From Pseudomonadota bacterium (GTDB lineage: Bacteria; Pseudomonadota; Alphaproteobacteria; Rhizobiales; Aestuariivirgaceae), in NCBI GenBank assembly GCA_020161855.1, contig JAIUNJ010000004.1:286903-350902 (forward strand): a DNA stretch of 64,000 bases, written 5' to 3'. The notes beneath the pieces were generated by a model, which saw only the letters and a program-made list of their open reading frames with translations, was not told the DNA's origin and made no database searches. The position numbers and the translations under genes are program-made. Numbering within the stretch: position 1 is the first letter of the stretch; each line of letters starts with the position of its first letter. This document shows positions 34,864 through 43,116 of the stretch, piece after piece.

Positions 34864-35949
34864 CTAACCCACCTGGCCGCGATGGCGCAGGAACTGATCG
34901 GCCAGCACGATGGCCATCATGGCTTCGCCGACCGGCACCGCGCGGATGCCGACGCAGGGGTCGTGGCGGCCTTTGGTGATGATGTCGGAGTCTTCGCCTG
35001 ATTTTGTCACCGTCTGGCGCGGGGTCAGGATGGAGGATGTGGGTTTCACGGCGAAGCGCACCACAATGTCCTGCCCCGAGGAGATGCCACCGAGGATGCC
35101 GCCCGCGTGGTTCGAGGTGAATTCCGGCTTGCCATGCCGCATGCGGATCTGGTCGGCGTTTTCTTCACCCGAAAGGGCCGCCGAAGCGAAGCCATCGCCG
35201 ACTTCGACGCCCTTCACCGCATTGATGCTCATCATCGCCGAGGCCAGTTCTGCATCAAGCTTGCCATAGATGGGCGCACCCCATCCGGCTGGCACGCCCG
35301 AGGCCGTGACTTCGATGACGGCACCGCAGGAAGAGCCTGCCTTGCGCACGCTGTCGAGATAGCCTTCCCAAAGCTGTGCCGCTTTGGCGTCAGGGCAGAA
35401 GAACGGGTTGTTGTCGACTTCCGCCCAGTCCCAGTTTTTACGATCGATCCTGTGTGGGCCTATCTGAACCAGGGCGCCGCGGACCGACACGCCTGAGATC
35501 ACCTTGCGTGCAACGGCGCCGCCGGCAACGCGGCTTGCCGTCTCGCGCGCCGAAGAGCGCCCGCCGCCGCGATAGTCGCGGATGCCATACTTGGCGTCAT
35601 AGGTGTAGTCGGCATGGCCGGGCCGGTACTTGTCGCGGATATCGCTGTAATCCTTGGAGCGTTGATCCACGTTCTCGATCATGAGCATGATCGGCGTGCC
35701 TGTGGTGCGCTGGCCACCGCTGCGTTCATCCTCGAAGACACCCGACATGATCTTCACTTCATCCGGTTCGCGGCGCTGCGTGGTGAAACGCGACTGGCCG
35801 GGCTTGCGCTTGTCGAGAAAGCCCTGGATGTCGGCGGCGGTCAGCGCCAAGCCGGGGGGGCAGCCATCGACCACGCAGCCGATGGCCGGTCCGTGGCTCT
35901 CGCCAAAGGTGGTGACGCGGAAGAGGTGGCCGAAGGTGTTGTGGGACAT
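34864..35949 (-). CDS. aroC: Chorismate synthase
   Basis: A 361-residue enzyme that converts EPSP to chorismate at the end of the shikimate pathway, using reduced FMN. Family signatures are [19 protein letters not shown] (residues about 17-35), the central [21 protein letters not shown], and the C-terminal [10 protein letters not shown]. The length matches bacterial AroC (E. coli 361). It lies 9 bases downstream of the histidine phosphatase gene and converges with the CPT-like gene, whose stop is 1 base away. Confidence 0.98.
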   Translation of the reverse strand: MSHNTFGHLFRVTTFGESHGPAIGCVVDGCPPGLALTAADIQGFLDKRKPGQSRFTTQRREPDEVKIMSGVFEDERSGGQRTTGTPIMLMIENVDQRSKDYSDIRDKYRPGHADYTYDAKYGIRDYRGGGRSSARETASRVAGGAVARKVISGVSVRGALVQIGPHRIDRKNWDWAEVDNNPFFCPDAKAAQLWEGYLDSVRKAGSSCGAVIEVTASGVPAGWGAPIYGKLDAELASAMMSINAVKGVEVGDGFASAALSGEENADQIRMRHGKPEFTSNHAGGILGGISSGQDIVVRFAVKPTSSILTPRQTVTKSGEDSDIITKGRHDPCVGIRAVPVGEAMMAIVLADQFLRHRGQVG

Positions 35950-35958
35950 GCGCCCTGA

Positions 35959-36546
35959 TTAAGCGCGTGGGCCGTTGGCGTCAAACCAGGCGATGCGGCC
36001 CTCGCTCAGGTCGCAGTAGCAGCCCTGCGGGGTCGGCAGGTTGACGATCTCGCGTGGCCCCAGTCCAGCGACGAAGCCCATCAGGCAGCGGCCCACCGCG
36101 CCGTGCGCGACAATGAGGGTCGGGCGCTCCAGTTCCGCATGGAAATGCTTCACCCGGGCAATGCCGTCCTCATAGCTTTCGCCGCCTTCGGGGCGCCAGA
36201 AGAAGCGTCCTTCGGGGTCGGCAGGATAGATGGGCGAGGCCTTGAGCTCCCAGAAGGGCTTGCCTTCCCATGCGCCAAAGCCGAGTTCGCGCACGCGTAC
36301 ATCTACGGCATGGCCGTTCCGGCCCAGCGCACCGATGATGTAGCCTGCCGTCTGCATGGCCCGGTGCTGCGGGCTGACGATGATGTCGAAGCCGGCAAGG
36401 CGGTCTGGCCTTGCGGCGAGAAGCTGGGCAACGGAGCGGGCCTGTTCGTGGCCCTTCGGGTTGAGGTCGGTGTCGATCGAGCCCTGGATGAGGCCCTGAA
36501 CGTTCCAGTCAGTCTCGCCGTGGCGGACGAAGAGAAGCGGCGTCAC
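35959..36546 (-). CDS. Histidine phosphatase family protein
   Basis: A 195-residue phosphoglycerate-mutase-like phosphatase. The catalytic RHG motif is LLFVRHGETDWNVQG (residues about 4-18), and the second catalytic His lies in LIVAHGAVGRCLMGF. The family includes broad phosphatases, alpha-ribazole phosphatases and mutases; the length and motifs do not decide. It sits between fabI and aroC in one minus-strand operon, with 4 bases to fabI. Confidence 0.9.
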   Translation of the reverse strand: MTPLLFVRHGETDWNVQGLIQGSIDTDLNPKGHEQARSVAQLLAARPDRLAGFDIIVSPQHRAMQTAGYIIGALGRNGHAVDVRVRELGFGAWEGKPFWELKASPIYPADPEGRFFWRPEGGESYEDGIARVKHFHAELERPTLIVAHGAVGRCLMGFVAGLGPREIVNLPTPQGCYCDLSEGRIAWFDANGPRA

Positions 36547-36550
36547 GCCG

Positions 36551-37375
36551 TCACTCCTCCTTCTTGTCCACCGTCATATCGGGCGCGTCGGGGTTCTTCA
36601 TGCCGACGACATGATAACCCGAGTCAACATGGTGGATTTCGCCGGTCACGCCGCGCGACAGGTCGGAGAGGAAATACATGGCGGAATCGCCCACTTCCTC
36701 GATGGTGACGACCCGGCGGAGCGGCGAATTGTGCTCGTTCCAGCGCAGGATGTAGCGGAAGTCGGAAACGCCCGAGGCGGCAAGCGTCTTGATCGGCCCG
36801 GCCGAGATGGCATTGACGCGGATGTTTTGAATGCCAAGGTCAGCCGCCATGTAGCGCACCGAGGCCTCAAGTGCCGCCTTGGCAACGCCCATGACGTTGT
36901 AGTGTGGCATCCATTTCTCGGCGCCGTAATAGGTGAGGGTGAGAAGCGAGCCGCCGTTCGTCATCAGCTTTTCGGCGCGCTGGGCCACGGCCGTGAAGCT
37001 GTAGCAGGAGATGAACATGGACTTGCTGAAGTTGTCCGGGCTGGTGTCGACATAGCGCCCCTCCAGCTCGTTCTTGTCGGCGAAGGCGATGGCGTGGACC
37101 ACGAAATCAAGGCCACCCCATTCCTTTTTCAGGGTTTCGAAGGTGGCGTCGATCGAGGCCATGTCGGTGACATCGCAGGGCACCACGATCCGGGAACCGA
37201 GCTCGGCGGCCAGAGGCTCCACCCGCTTCTTCAGGGCGTCGCCCTGATAAGTGAAGGCCAGTTCGGCCCCCTGGCTTGCGCAGGCCTTGGCGATCCCCCA
37301 GGCGATCGAGCGGTTGTTGGCAACGCCCATGATCAGGCCACGTTTGCCAGCCATGACGCCTTTGTTATTGCTCAT
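36551..37375 (-). CDS. fabI: Enoyl-[acyl-carrier-protein] reductase (NADH)
   Basis: A 274-residue FabI, which performs the last reduction in each cycle of fatty acid elongation. Diagnostic regions are GKRGLIMGVANNRSIAWGIAKA at the N-terminus, VHAIAFADKNELEGRY, and the catalytic Tyr-x6-Lys in HYNVMGVAKAALE. The C-terminus TGEIHHVDSGYHVVGM is typical. In alphaproteobacteria fabI often precedes a phosphatase and aroC, as here. The promoter probably lies in the 119-base gap to pdxH on the other strand. Confidence 0.97.
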   Translation of the reverse strand: MSNNKGVMAGKRGLIMGVANNRSIAWGIAKACASQGAELAFTYQGDALKKRVEPLAAELGSRIVVPCDVTDMASIDATFETLKKEWGGLDFVVHAIAFADKNELEGRYVDTSPDNFSKSMFISCYSFTAVAQRAEKLMTNGGSLLTLTYYGAEKWMPHYNVMGVAKAALEASVRYMAADLGIQNIRVNAISAGPIKTLAASGVSDFRYILRWNEHNSPLRRVVTIEEVGDSAMYFLSDLSRGVTGEIHHVDSGYHVVGMKNPDAPDMTVDKKEE

Positions 37376-37494
37376 GATTTTCCCGTCGTTAGGTGACGTT
37401 TCGGTGACGCCCCCATGTTTTGGGGCTGCTCATTGACACAGTTATCTAAAACTTTCCACTGGCTTGCCGAGTGGATTGGGCAGATTTTTGAGGG

Positions 37495-38169
37495 ATGGCG
37501 CTTCCGATGGCCGGACAGTCGGCCTATCTAGCGGGCATGAGCCTTTCCGACATTGCAACCCTGACGGCATCCCTGGGCTTCGCGGAGCGCACCGACCCCT
37601 TCGGCCTGTTCGCGGAGTGGTTGGAGGATGCCAGGAAATCCGAACCGAACGATCCCAACGCCATGGCCCTGGCCACCGTCAATGACGACGGATTGCCCAA
37701 TGTGCGCATGGTCCTGCTCAAGGATTTCGACCAGAAGGGCTTTGTCTTCTATACAAATTTCGAAAGCCAGAAGGGCCAGGAGATCCTCGCCACGGGGAAG
37801 GCTGCGCTGGTCTTCCATTGGAAATCGCTGCGCAGGCAGGTGCGGGTGCGTGGCCTGACCGAAACGGTGAGCGAGGCCGAGGCGGATGCCTATTTCAAGT
37901 CGCGCCCGCGCGACTCCAAGATCGGCGCCTGGGCCTCGCAGCAGTCGCGGCCGCTGAGCGCGCGCTTCGAGCTGGAAACGGCGGTGGCCATGCAGACGGC
38001 GCGCTTCGGCTTTGCCGATGTGCCGCGCCCGCCGCACTGGTCCGGGTTCCGCATCCAGCCGCTTTCCATCGAGTTCTGGCATGACCGGCCCTTCCGCCTG
38101 CATGACCGCGTGGTGTTCAGCCGGGAGAAGCCGGAGGGCAGCTGGAACAAGGCCCGCTTGTTCCCATAA
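37495..38169 (+). CDS. pdxH: Pyridoxamine 5'-phosphate oxidase
   Basis: An FMN enzyme of about 210-224 residues that makes pyridoxal phosphate. Conserved regions are [29 protein letters not shown], the FMN-phosphate contact [13 protein letters not shown] and [16 protein letters not shown], and the C-terminus [11 protein letters not shown]. Starts at 37495, 37507 and 37537 are in frame. I list the first, though GAGGG abuts it directly and 37507 or 37537 may be the true start. It is divergent from fabI. Confidence 0.95.
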   Translation: MALPMAGQSAYLAGMSLSDIATLTASLGFAERTDPFGLFAEWLEDARKSEPNDPNAMALATVNDDGLPNVRMVLLKDFDQKGFVFYTNFESQKGQEILATGKAALVFHWKSLRRQVRVRGLTETVSEAEADAYFKSRPRDSKIGAWASQQSRPLSARFELETAVAMQTARFGFADVPRPPHWSGFRIQPLSIEFWHDRPFRLHDRVVFSREKPEGSWNKARLFP

Positions 38170-38171
38170 GT

Positions 38172-38207
38172 ACATTGTATTGACATTGTAGCTTATATGA
38201 CTAGATT
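38172..38207 (+). promoter_or_regulatory. Promoter and tandem operator of the BrnT/BrnA-type locus
   Basis: TTGACA (38180-38185) and TAGATT (38202-38207) with a 16-base spacer. ACATTGTA occurs twice (38172-38179 and 38183-38190), 11 bases apart, one helical turn. With the preceding T, the first reads TACATTGTA, a TACA/TGTA dyad. Direct repeats spaced by a turn are typical operators of ribbon-helix-helix antitoxins, which repress their own promoter. Confidence 0.6.
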
Positions 38208-38213
38208 CGGCGG

Positions 38214-38492
38214 ATGAAGCCGAACCTGCGCTGGGACAAGGCCAAGAACGACCAGCTTCTCAGGGATCGTGGACTCTATTTCGAACTGGTCGTTGAGGCG
38301 TTTGAAATCGGGGCAGTGATCATGGACATGCAAAGTCCACAAAAGGGCCGCGAGCATCAACGCATGCTGCTCATCAGGGCGCATGGATATGTTTGCGCTG
38401 TTCCCTATGTTCAGGACGGCAACACGAAATTTCTGAAGACCATGTATTTCAGCCGCAAATTCGATGCTCTCTATGGAGAAAAGCATGGATAA
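38214..38492 (+). CDS. brnT: BrnT family toxin (DUF497)
   Basis: A 92-residue BrnT-like protein, a RelE-fold ribonuclease toxin that blocks translation. It begins NLRWDKAKNDQLLRDRGLYFELV, with the family W-D-x-x-K pattern, and contains REHQRMLLIRAHGYVCAVPYV in place of the usual R...L...G..V..VVYT stretch. Its C-terminus, FSRKFDALYGEKHG, is unusual compared with the R-x-A-S-x-x-E-x-x-x-Y ending of BrnT. It is therefore a divergent member. It overlaps the antitoxin gene by 8 bases. Confidence 0.8.
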   Translation: MKPNLRWDKAKNDQLLRDRGLYFELVVEAFEIGAVIMDMQSPQKGREHQRMLLIRAHGYVCAVPYVQDGNTKFLKTMYFSRKFDALYGEKHG

Positions 38493-38808
38493 GAAAATCA
38501 CCGAGAAGCGCTCGCCGAGCGTCTGGTCGCCCTATGTCAATCAGGTGCTGGACGCAGAAGAACAGGCGATTGAAGACGGCCTCGCCGAGGGCTTGTATGT
38601 CGAAACGCCCGGCCAGGACGCGAAGATGCAGGAGTGGAAAGAGGCGGTAGAGAATTACAAGAAGAAGAAATCCGTGACCGTTCGTATCTATGAACAGACA
38701 CTTGAGAAGTTGAGGGCCAAGGCATTGGAGGAAGGGCTGCCGTATCAAACCCTGCTGTCGTCCATCCTCCACAAATATGTGAATGGCCGTTTGGTGGAAC
38801 GTGACTGA
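38485..38808 (+). CDS. BrnA-like ribbon-helix-helix antitoxin
   Basis: A 107-residue protein whose C-terminal half, KKSVTVRIYEQTLEKLRAKALEEGLPYQTLLSSILHKYVNG, is a CopG/ribbon-helix-helix DNA-binding domain as in BrnA-type antitoxins. The N-terminal half should bind the toxin. The frame opens at 38464, but GGAG sits 7 bases before the ATG at 38485, within the toxin gene. It overlaps the SDR gene by 8 bases, so the pair is physically joined to a metabolic operon. Confidence 0.82.
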   Translation: MDKKITEKRSPSVWSPYVNQVLDAEEQAIEDGLAEGLYVETPGQDAKMQEWKEAVENYKKKKSVTVRIYEQTLEKLRAKALEEGLPYQTLLSSILHKYVNGRLVERD

Positions 38809-39544
38809 TACCCGCAAAATGCTGATCCTCACCGGTGCCTCGCGCGGCATCGGTCATGCTACCGTGAAGCGCTTCTCGACGGCGGGCTGGCGTGTCATCA
38901 CCTGTTCGCGTCATCCCTTCCCGGACGACTGCCCCTGGGACGCAGGGCCTGAAGATCATATCGTCGTTGATCTCGCGTCTTCCGAAGACACCCACAAGGC
39001 CATCGCCCTGATGCGCGAGAAGCTGAAAGCCCATGGTTCCAAGCTCGACGCGCTGGTGAACAATGCCGCCATCAGCCCCAAGCTGGAACATGGCGCCCGT
39101 ATGAATTCCATCGACACGAGCGAGGACGACTGGAAGGCCGTTTTCCAGATCAACTTCTTCGCCTCGATCATGCTGGCCCGTGGCCTCATTGACGAACTGA
39201 AAAATGCCAAGGGTGCCGTGGTGAACGTCACATCGATTGCAGGCTCGCGCGTCCACCCCTTTGCCGGAGCTGCCTACTCAACGTCGAAGGCGGCCCTCGC
39301 GGCGCTGACCCGCGAGATGGCCCACGACTTCGGGCCGCTTGGTGTGCGCGTCAATGCCATCTCGCCAGGAGAGATCGAAACCTCGATCCTTTCACCGGGT
39401 ACGGAGAAGATCATCCCGCAGATTCCCCTGCGACGCCTCGGGCAGCCGGAAGAGGTGGCCAAGGCCATCTATTTCCTGTGCACCGATCCTTCCAACTACA
39501 TCAGCGGCGCTGAACTGCATATCAATGGTGGCCAGCATGTCTAA
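38801..39544 (+). CDS. SDR family oxidoreductase
   Basis: A classical short-chain dehydrogenase of about 247 residues. It has the cofactor motif LTGASRGIGHATV, NNAAIS, the catalytic Ser in NVTSIAGSR, and YSTSK (Tyr-x-x-x-Lys). The substrate is unknown. The frame opens at 38783. I chose the GTG at 38801 (protein begins MTDTRKMLILTGAS), which has GGTGGA just upstream; an ATG at 38819 is an alternative. It overlaps the antitoxin stop by 8 bases and the next gene by 8 bases. Confidence 0.88.
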   Translation: MTDTRKMLILTGASRGIGHATVKRFSTAGWRVITCSRHPFPDDCPWDAGPEDHIVVDLASSEDTHKAIALMREKLKAHGSKLDALVNNAAISPKLEHGARMNSIDTSEDDWKAVFQINFFASIMLARGLIDELKNAKGAVVNVTSIAGSRVHPFAGAAYSTSKAALAALTREMAHDFGPLGVRVNAISPGEIETSILSPGTEKIIPQIPLRRLGQPEEVAKAIYFLCTDPSNYISGAELHINGGQHV

Positions 39545-40688
39545 CGATGGCCTGCGGCCGGAAACCATTGCCGCGCATGCCCTGAAAGCGATCGATCCCG
39601 CCACCGGAGCAGTGGTTCCACCGGTCTATCTTGCGACGACTTATGCGCGAAACGAGAACTACGAGCCGCTGCTCCCCGAGAATTACCAGCGCGGCGGCAA
39701 CCCAACGCTCTGGCAGGCCGAGGCTGCGATTGCGGCGCTTGAGAATGGTACCGAATGCTTGCTCTTTCCTTCCGGCATGCAGGGGATCGCGACGATCGTC
39801 GACACTGTTCCGCAGGGCGGGCACGTGGTGGCACCCGACACGATGTACTACGGCACGCGCGAATGGCTGCAGCATCTGGCAGAGAAGGGCCGCATCGCCC
39901 TGACGCTGTTCAACGCCAGCGACCGCGATGGCGTTGCGAAATCTGTCATTGCGGGAAAGACGGATCTCGTCTGGATCGAAACACCGCTCAATCCCACATG
40001 GGACTTGGTTGATATCGCGGCGGCCGCCGAAGCTGCCCATGGGGCGGGCGCCATTCTCGCTGTCGATGCCACGGCAACGGCTGCCGTCACAACGCGGCCG
40101 CTCGACCTCGGGGCCGACATCGTTTTTCATTCGGTGACGAAATATCTGAATGGCCACTCTGATGTCCTGGCCGGTGCGCTGGTCACCCGTACCGTCAATG
40201 CGCGCTGGCAGGAAGCCAAGGCGCTGCGCACGAAAGTGGGCGCGCCACTGGCGCCTTTCGAATGCTGGCTTCTGATGCGCGGGCTACGCACGCTCTTTGT
40301 GCGTTACCGGCAGGCCTGCGCCAACGCCCTGGCCATTGCGCGCCATTTCTCGAACCATCCCCGGATCGAACGCGTGCTTTATCCGGGCCTGCAGACCCAT
40401 CCCGGGCACGACATCGCCAAGCGCCAGATGAGTGATGGCTACGGCGGAATGATGTCGCTGCTGGTGAAGGGCGGCTTCGACAATGCCACGCGCTTCTGCA
40501 CCAATCTGAAAGTCGCCGTGCCCGCGACATCACTGGGTGGCACCGAGACTCTTGCCGAGCATCGCAAGCGTGTTGAGGGTCCACAGAGTCCCATCGCCGA
40601 TAATCTCGTGCGCATCTCCGTGGGGATCGAGAACGTTAACGACCTGATTGCCGATTTCGAGCAGGCGCTGGCGCGGCTTCCGGGCTGA
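39537..40688 (+). CDS. Cys/Met metabolism PLP-dependent enzyme (cystathionine gamma-synthase/beta-lyase family)
   Basis: A 383-residue fold-type I PLP enzyme. The N-terminal AIDPATGAVVPPVYLATTYAR, the cofactor-binding SGMQGIATI region, and the PLP lysine in HSVTKYLNGHSDVLAG are diagnostic. Family members handle transsulfuration or related sulfur amino acids; the exact reaction is not settled by sequence. It starts with the ATG at 39537 inside the end of the SDR gene (8-base overlap). The upstream part of the open frame is a shadow of that gene. Confidence 0.92.
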   Translation: MSNDGLRPETIAAHALKAIDPATGAVVPPVYLATTYARNENYEPLLPENYQRGGNPTLWQAEAAIAALENGTECLLFPSGMQGIATIVDTVPQGGHVVAPDTMYYGTREWLQHLAEKGRIALTLFNASDRDGVAKSVIAGKTDLVWIETPLNPTWDLVDIAAAAEAAHGAGAILAVDATATAAVTTRPLDLGADIVFHSVTKYLNGHSDVLAGALVTRTVNARWQEAKALRTKVGAPLAPFECWLLMRGLRTLFVRYRQACANALAIARHFSNHPRIERVLYPGLQTHPGHDIAKRQMSDGYGGMMSLLVKGGFDNATRFCTNLKVAVPATSLGGTETLAEHRKRVEGPQSPIADNLVRISVGIENVNDLIADFEQALARLPG

Positions 40689-40767
40689 CCCGGCAAAATT
40701 CTCTGCTGCCTGCGACGGAACAGGCGGGCACTTGCGTCTTATGGTCAGTTCAACACTGGAGAACACC

Positions 40768-41436
40768 ATGAAGACCATTTCAAAGCTTGCCCTGTTTTCG
40801 GCGCTTTCGCTCTCCCTCGCATCGGGCGTTCTGATGGCGCAACAGGCGCCCGTAAATGAACCGCCGGCACCGCAGGGCCAGATGGACAATCCGCCGCCTC
40901 CGCCGCCGGGCGGCCCCATGGCCGAGCGTGGCGACGATGATGGCCGCGGATGGGGCTGGCGCAAGCATCATCACCGCTGGAATGGCGAAGACCGCAATGG
41001 CCGCGGTGGCCCGGACCGCTTCGGCCGCCATGAGCGTGATGGCCGCGATGGCCCAGGGCGGGGCTTCGGGCCGCGCATGATGCTCGTTGATGTCAACGGC
41101 GATGGCGTGATCAGCGATGATGAAGCCTCGATCCTCGCGGATCGTGCCTTCATGCGCCTTGACCGTGACCGCGACGGCTCACTCAGCGAAGAGGAATTCA
41201 CCAGCAGGCCGGGCCCGCGCGGGCGCATGGGCTGGATGGGCTGGGGCGGCAAGGAAGAAGCCGAGGCGGTTCTGAAGGTGCGCAAGGACAAGTTCGCGGC
41301 ACTGGATGCCGACAAGAACGGCAGCCTGACAAAGCTTGAGTTCTTCGCCGAAGCCAAAACGAGGCTCGCGGAAGCCGATGCCGACAAGGACGGCAAGGTG
41401 ACACCCTGGGAGTTCCGCGCCGCACTCCGTCCCTGA
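40768..41436 (+). CDS. Secreted EF-hand calcium-binding protein
   Basis: A 222-residue protein with a signal peptide (TISKLALFSALSLSLASGVLMAQQ). A Pro-rich segment and a Gly/Arg/His/Asp-rich low-complexity stretch (about residues 50-100) follow, then four EF-hand loops: DVNGDGVISDDE, DRDRDGSLSEEE, DADKNGSLTKLE and DADKDGKVTPWE. It should bind calcium in the periplasm. GGAG lies 6 bases before the ATG at 40768; an ATG at 40741 would add nine residues. The hairpin after its stop may act as its terminator. Confidence 0.88.
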   Translation: MKTISKLALFSALSLSLASGVLMAQQAPVNEPPAPQGQMDNPPPPPPGGPMAERGDDDGRGWGWRKHHHRWNGEDRNGRGGPDRFGRHERDGRDGPGRGFGPRMMLVDVNGDGVISDDEASILADRAFMRLDRDRDGSLSEEEFTSRPGPRGRMGWMGWGGKEEAEAVLKVRKDKFAALDADKNGSLTKLEFFAEAKTRLAEADADKDGKVTPWEFRAALRP

Positions 41437-41470
41437 TCCCCGCGGGCGTTGAGCTTCCGTCATCTTGCAG

Positions 41471-41511
41471 GGCTCTCCGGCGCTTCCCATATCGGGGGCC
41501 GGAGAGCCTTT
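41471..41511 (+). promoter_or_regulatory. Hairpin covering the ribosome-binding site of the HtrA-like gene
   Basis: GGCTCTCCGG (41471-41480) and CCGGAGAGCC (41499-41508) form a perfect 10-bp stem with an 18-base loop, followed by TTT and then the ATG at 41513. The only Shine-Dalgarno candidate, GGAG at 41501-41504, is in the right arm and would be masked when the stem is formed. Alternatively it is a weak terminator of the EF-hand gene. Confidence 0.6.
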
Positions 41512-41512
41512 C

Positions 41513-42490
41513 ATGTTTGACGAACACATTCTTCCGCCCGGCGAGGCCGCGGCGGCACCAGATGAATCATCCCTGCATGATGCCTATTCAAGCGCCGTGA
41601 TGGGAGCCATCGGCCGGGCAGGCCCCGCCGTGGTCCATATCAGTGTGACGAAGGGCGGGCAGGGCGCTGGCAGCGGCTCTGGCCTCGTCCTCGCATCCGA
41701 CGGCCTGATCATGACCAACAGCCATGTGGTTGCAGGTGCCACTGCCGTGTCTGTGGCGATGGCTGATGGCCAACGTGCCGTGGCCCGCGTTCTGGGCGAT
41801 GATCCGCATACGGATATTGCCGTGCTGCGTACCGACGATCACCTCGGCGCGCCGGCGCTGAACTTTGTCGATTCCCAGCTGATCCGGCAGGGGCAGATCG
41901 CCATCGCCATTGGCAATCCGCTGGGCTTTGACCAGACGGTGACAACCGGCATCGTGAGCGCCACAGGGCGTTCACTGCGCGCCGTGACGGGCAGGCTCAT
42001 CGACGACGTGATCCAGACCGATGCAGCCCTCAATCCCGGCAACTCCGGCGGACCGCTTGTGGATGCGCAGGGCCGCGTGATGGGGATCAACACCGCCGTC
42101 ATCCGCGGCGCACAGGGCATCTGCTTTTCCGTTGCAAGCAACACCGCGCGCGATGTGCTGACCCAGATCATCCGCTATGGCCGCGTGCGCCGGGCAAGCC
42201 TCGGCATCGAGGGCGCCAACACGCTCGTGCCGCGGCATGTGGCACGGGCTTCGGGCGTTGAGCAAGAGTCAGGCGTGCGTGTGATGTCGGTGTTGAAGGA
42301 TGGCCCCGCCGAGAAGGCGGAGGTGCGGCCCGGTGACCTGATCGTGGCGCTGGATGACGAGCCGGTGCGTGGCATCGACGACATGCTGCGCCTGCTCAAC
42401 CATGAAAAGGTGCGCGCCGAAGTGAAAGTGACACTGCTGCGCCGGGGCGAGAAGCGCGAACGGCGTATCTTCGCCCTCGAGCGCAGCTGA
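41513..42490 (+). CDS. Trypsin-like serine protease with PDZ domain (HtrA/DegP-like)
   Basis: A 325-residue S1C protease. The catalytic triad is His71 (TNSHVVAG), Asp101 (DPHTDIAVL) and Ser178 (NPGNSGGPL); one PDZ domain follows at about residues 235-320. No signal peptide or membrane segment is evident at the N-terminus (FDEHILPPGEAAAAPDES), unlike DegP or DegS, so it may act in the cytoplasm. The ATG at 41513 is preceded by a hairpin that hides the ribosome-binding site. It converges with the flavoprotein gene, 2 bases away. Confidence 0.9.
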   Translation: MFDEHILPPGEAAAAPDESSLHDAYSSAVMGAIGRAGPAVVHISVTKGGQGAGSGSGLVLASDGLIMTNSHVVAGATAVSVAMADGQRAVARVLGDDPHTDIAVLRTDDHLGAPALNFVDSQLIRQGQIAIAIGNPLGFDQTVTTGIVSATGRSLRAVTGRLIDDVIQTDAALNPGNSGGPLVDAQGRVMGINTAVIRGAQGICFSVASNTARDVLTQIIRYGRVRRASLGIEGANTLVPRHVARASGVEQESGVRVMSVLKDGPAEKAEVRPGDLIVALDDEPVRGIDDMLRLLNHEKVRAEVKVTLLRRGEKRERRIFALERS

Positions 42491-42492
42491 GC

Positions 42493-43116
42493 TCAGTACA
42501 TTTCGGTGCGATAGTTCGTTTCCACGTCCTTATCGAGAACCTTGGCATTGTCCTCGTCGACACCTGATGCGCAGGTCTGCTCGAGGATGATGCGGGCGAT
42601 GGACGGCATCTGGGCGCGATCCTGCTTGTAGTCGCCCTGCCAGAGCTTCGAGCGGCGCAGCGCCTTGGCGCAGTGCAGGAACACTTCCTCGATCTCGACC
42701 ACGATGCCGGTCTTGGGTGTCTTGCCCTGCACTACGCATTGGCCGAGTGCCGCTGCATCATCGGTGATGTAGGCGCGGCCCGCGACCCGCAGCGTGTCGT
42801 CGAAACCCGGAATGAAAAACAGGCAGGCGACATTGGGGTTTGAAACGATGTTGCTGATCGTGTCGAGACGGTTGTTGCCGGGCCGGTCCGGAATGACGAA
42901 GTGTTTGTCATCGACGACATGGACAAAGCCCGGCGGATCGCCGCGCGGGCTTACATCGGCCTTGCCTTCGGTGTTCTGCGTGGAGATCACCAGGAAGGGC
43001 GACAGGCTGATGAAGTGCCGTGAATGCTTGTCGAGCGTGGGCCGTGACTTGGCGACGGCAAGGCCTTCAGCATAGCCGTAGGCGCTGCGGAGTTCATGTT
43101 CCGAGAGTGCTTTCAT
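42493..43116 (-). CDS. FMN-dependent pyridoxamine 5'-phosphate oxidase-like flavoprotein
   Basis: A 207-residue split-barrel flavoprotein. Features are PFLVISTQNTEGKADVSPRGDPPGFVHVVDDKHFVIPDRPGNNRLDTISNI, matching the MSMEG_1061-type FMN-dependent PPOX family, and KALRRSKLW near the C-terminus. It is probably a flavin reductase or oxidoreductase of unknown substrate, distinct from PdxH at 37495. Its ATG overlaps the stop of the aminotransferase gene by 4 bases, suggesting they act together. Confidence 0.87.
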   Translation of the reverse strand: MKALSEHELRSAYGYAEGLAVAKSRPTLDKHSRHFISLSPFLVISTQNTEGKADVSPRGDPPGFVHVVDDKHFVIPDRPGNNRLDTISNIVSNPNVACLFFIPGFDDTLRVAGRAYITDDAAALGQCVVQGKTPKTGIVVEIEEVFLHCAKALRRSKLWQGDYKQDRAQMPSIARIILEQTCASGVDEDNAKVLDKDVETNYRTEMY

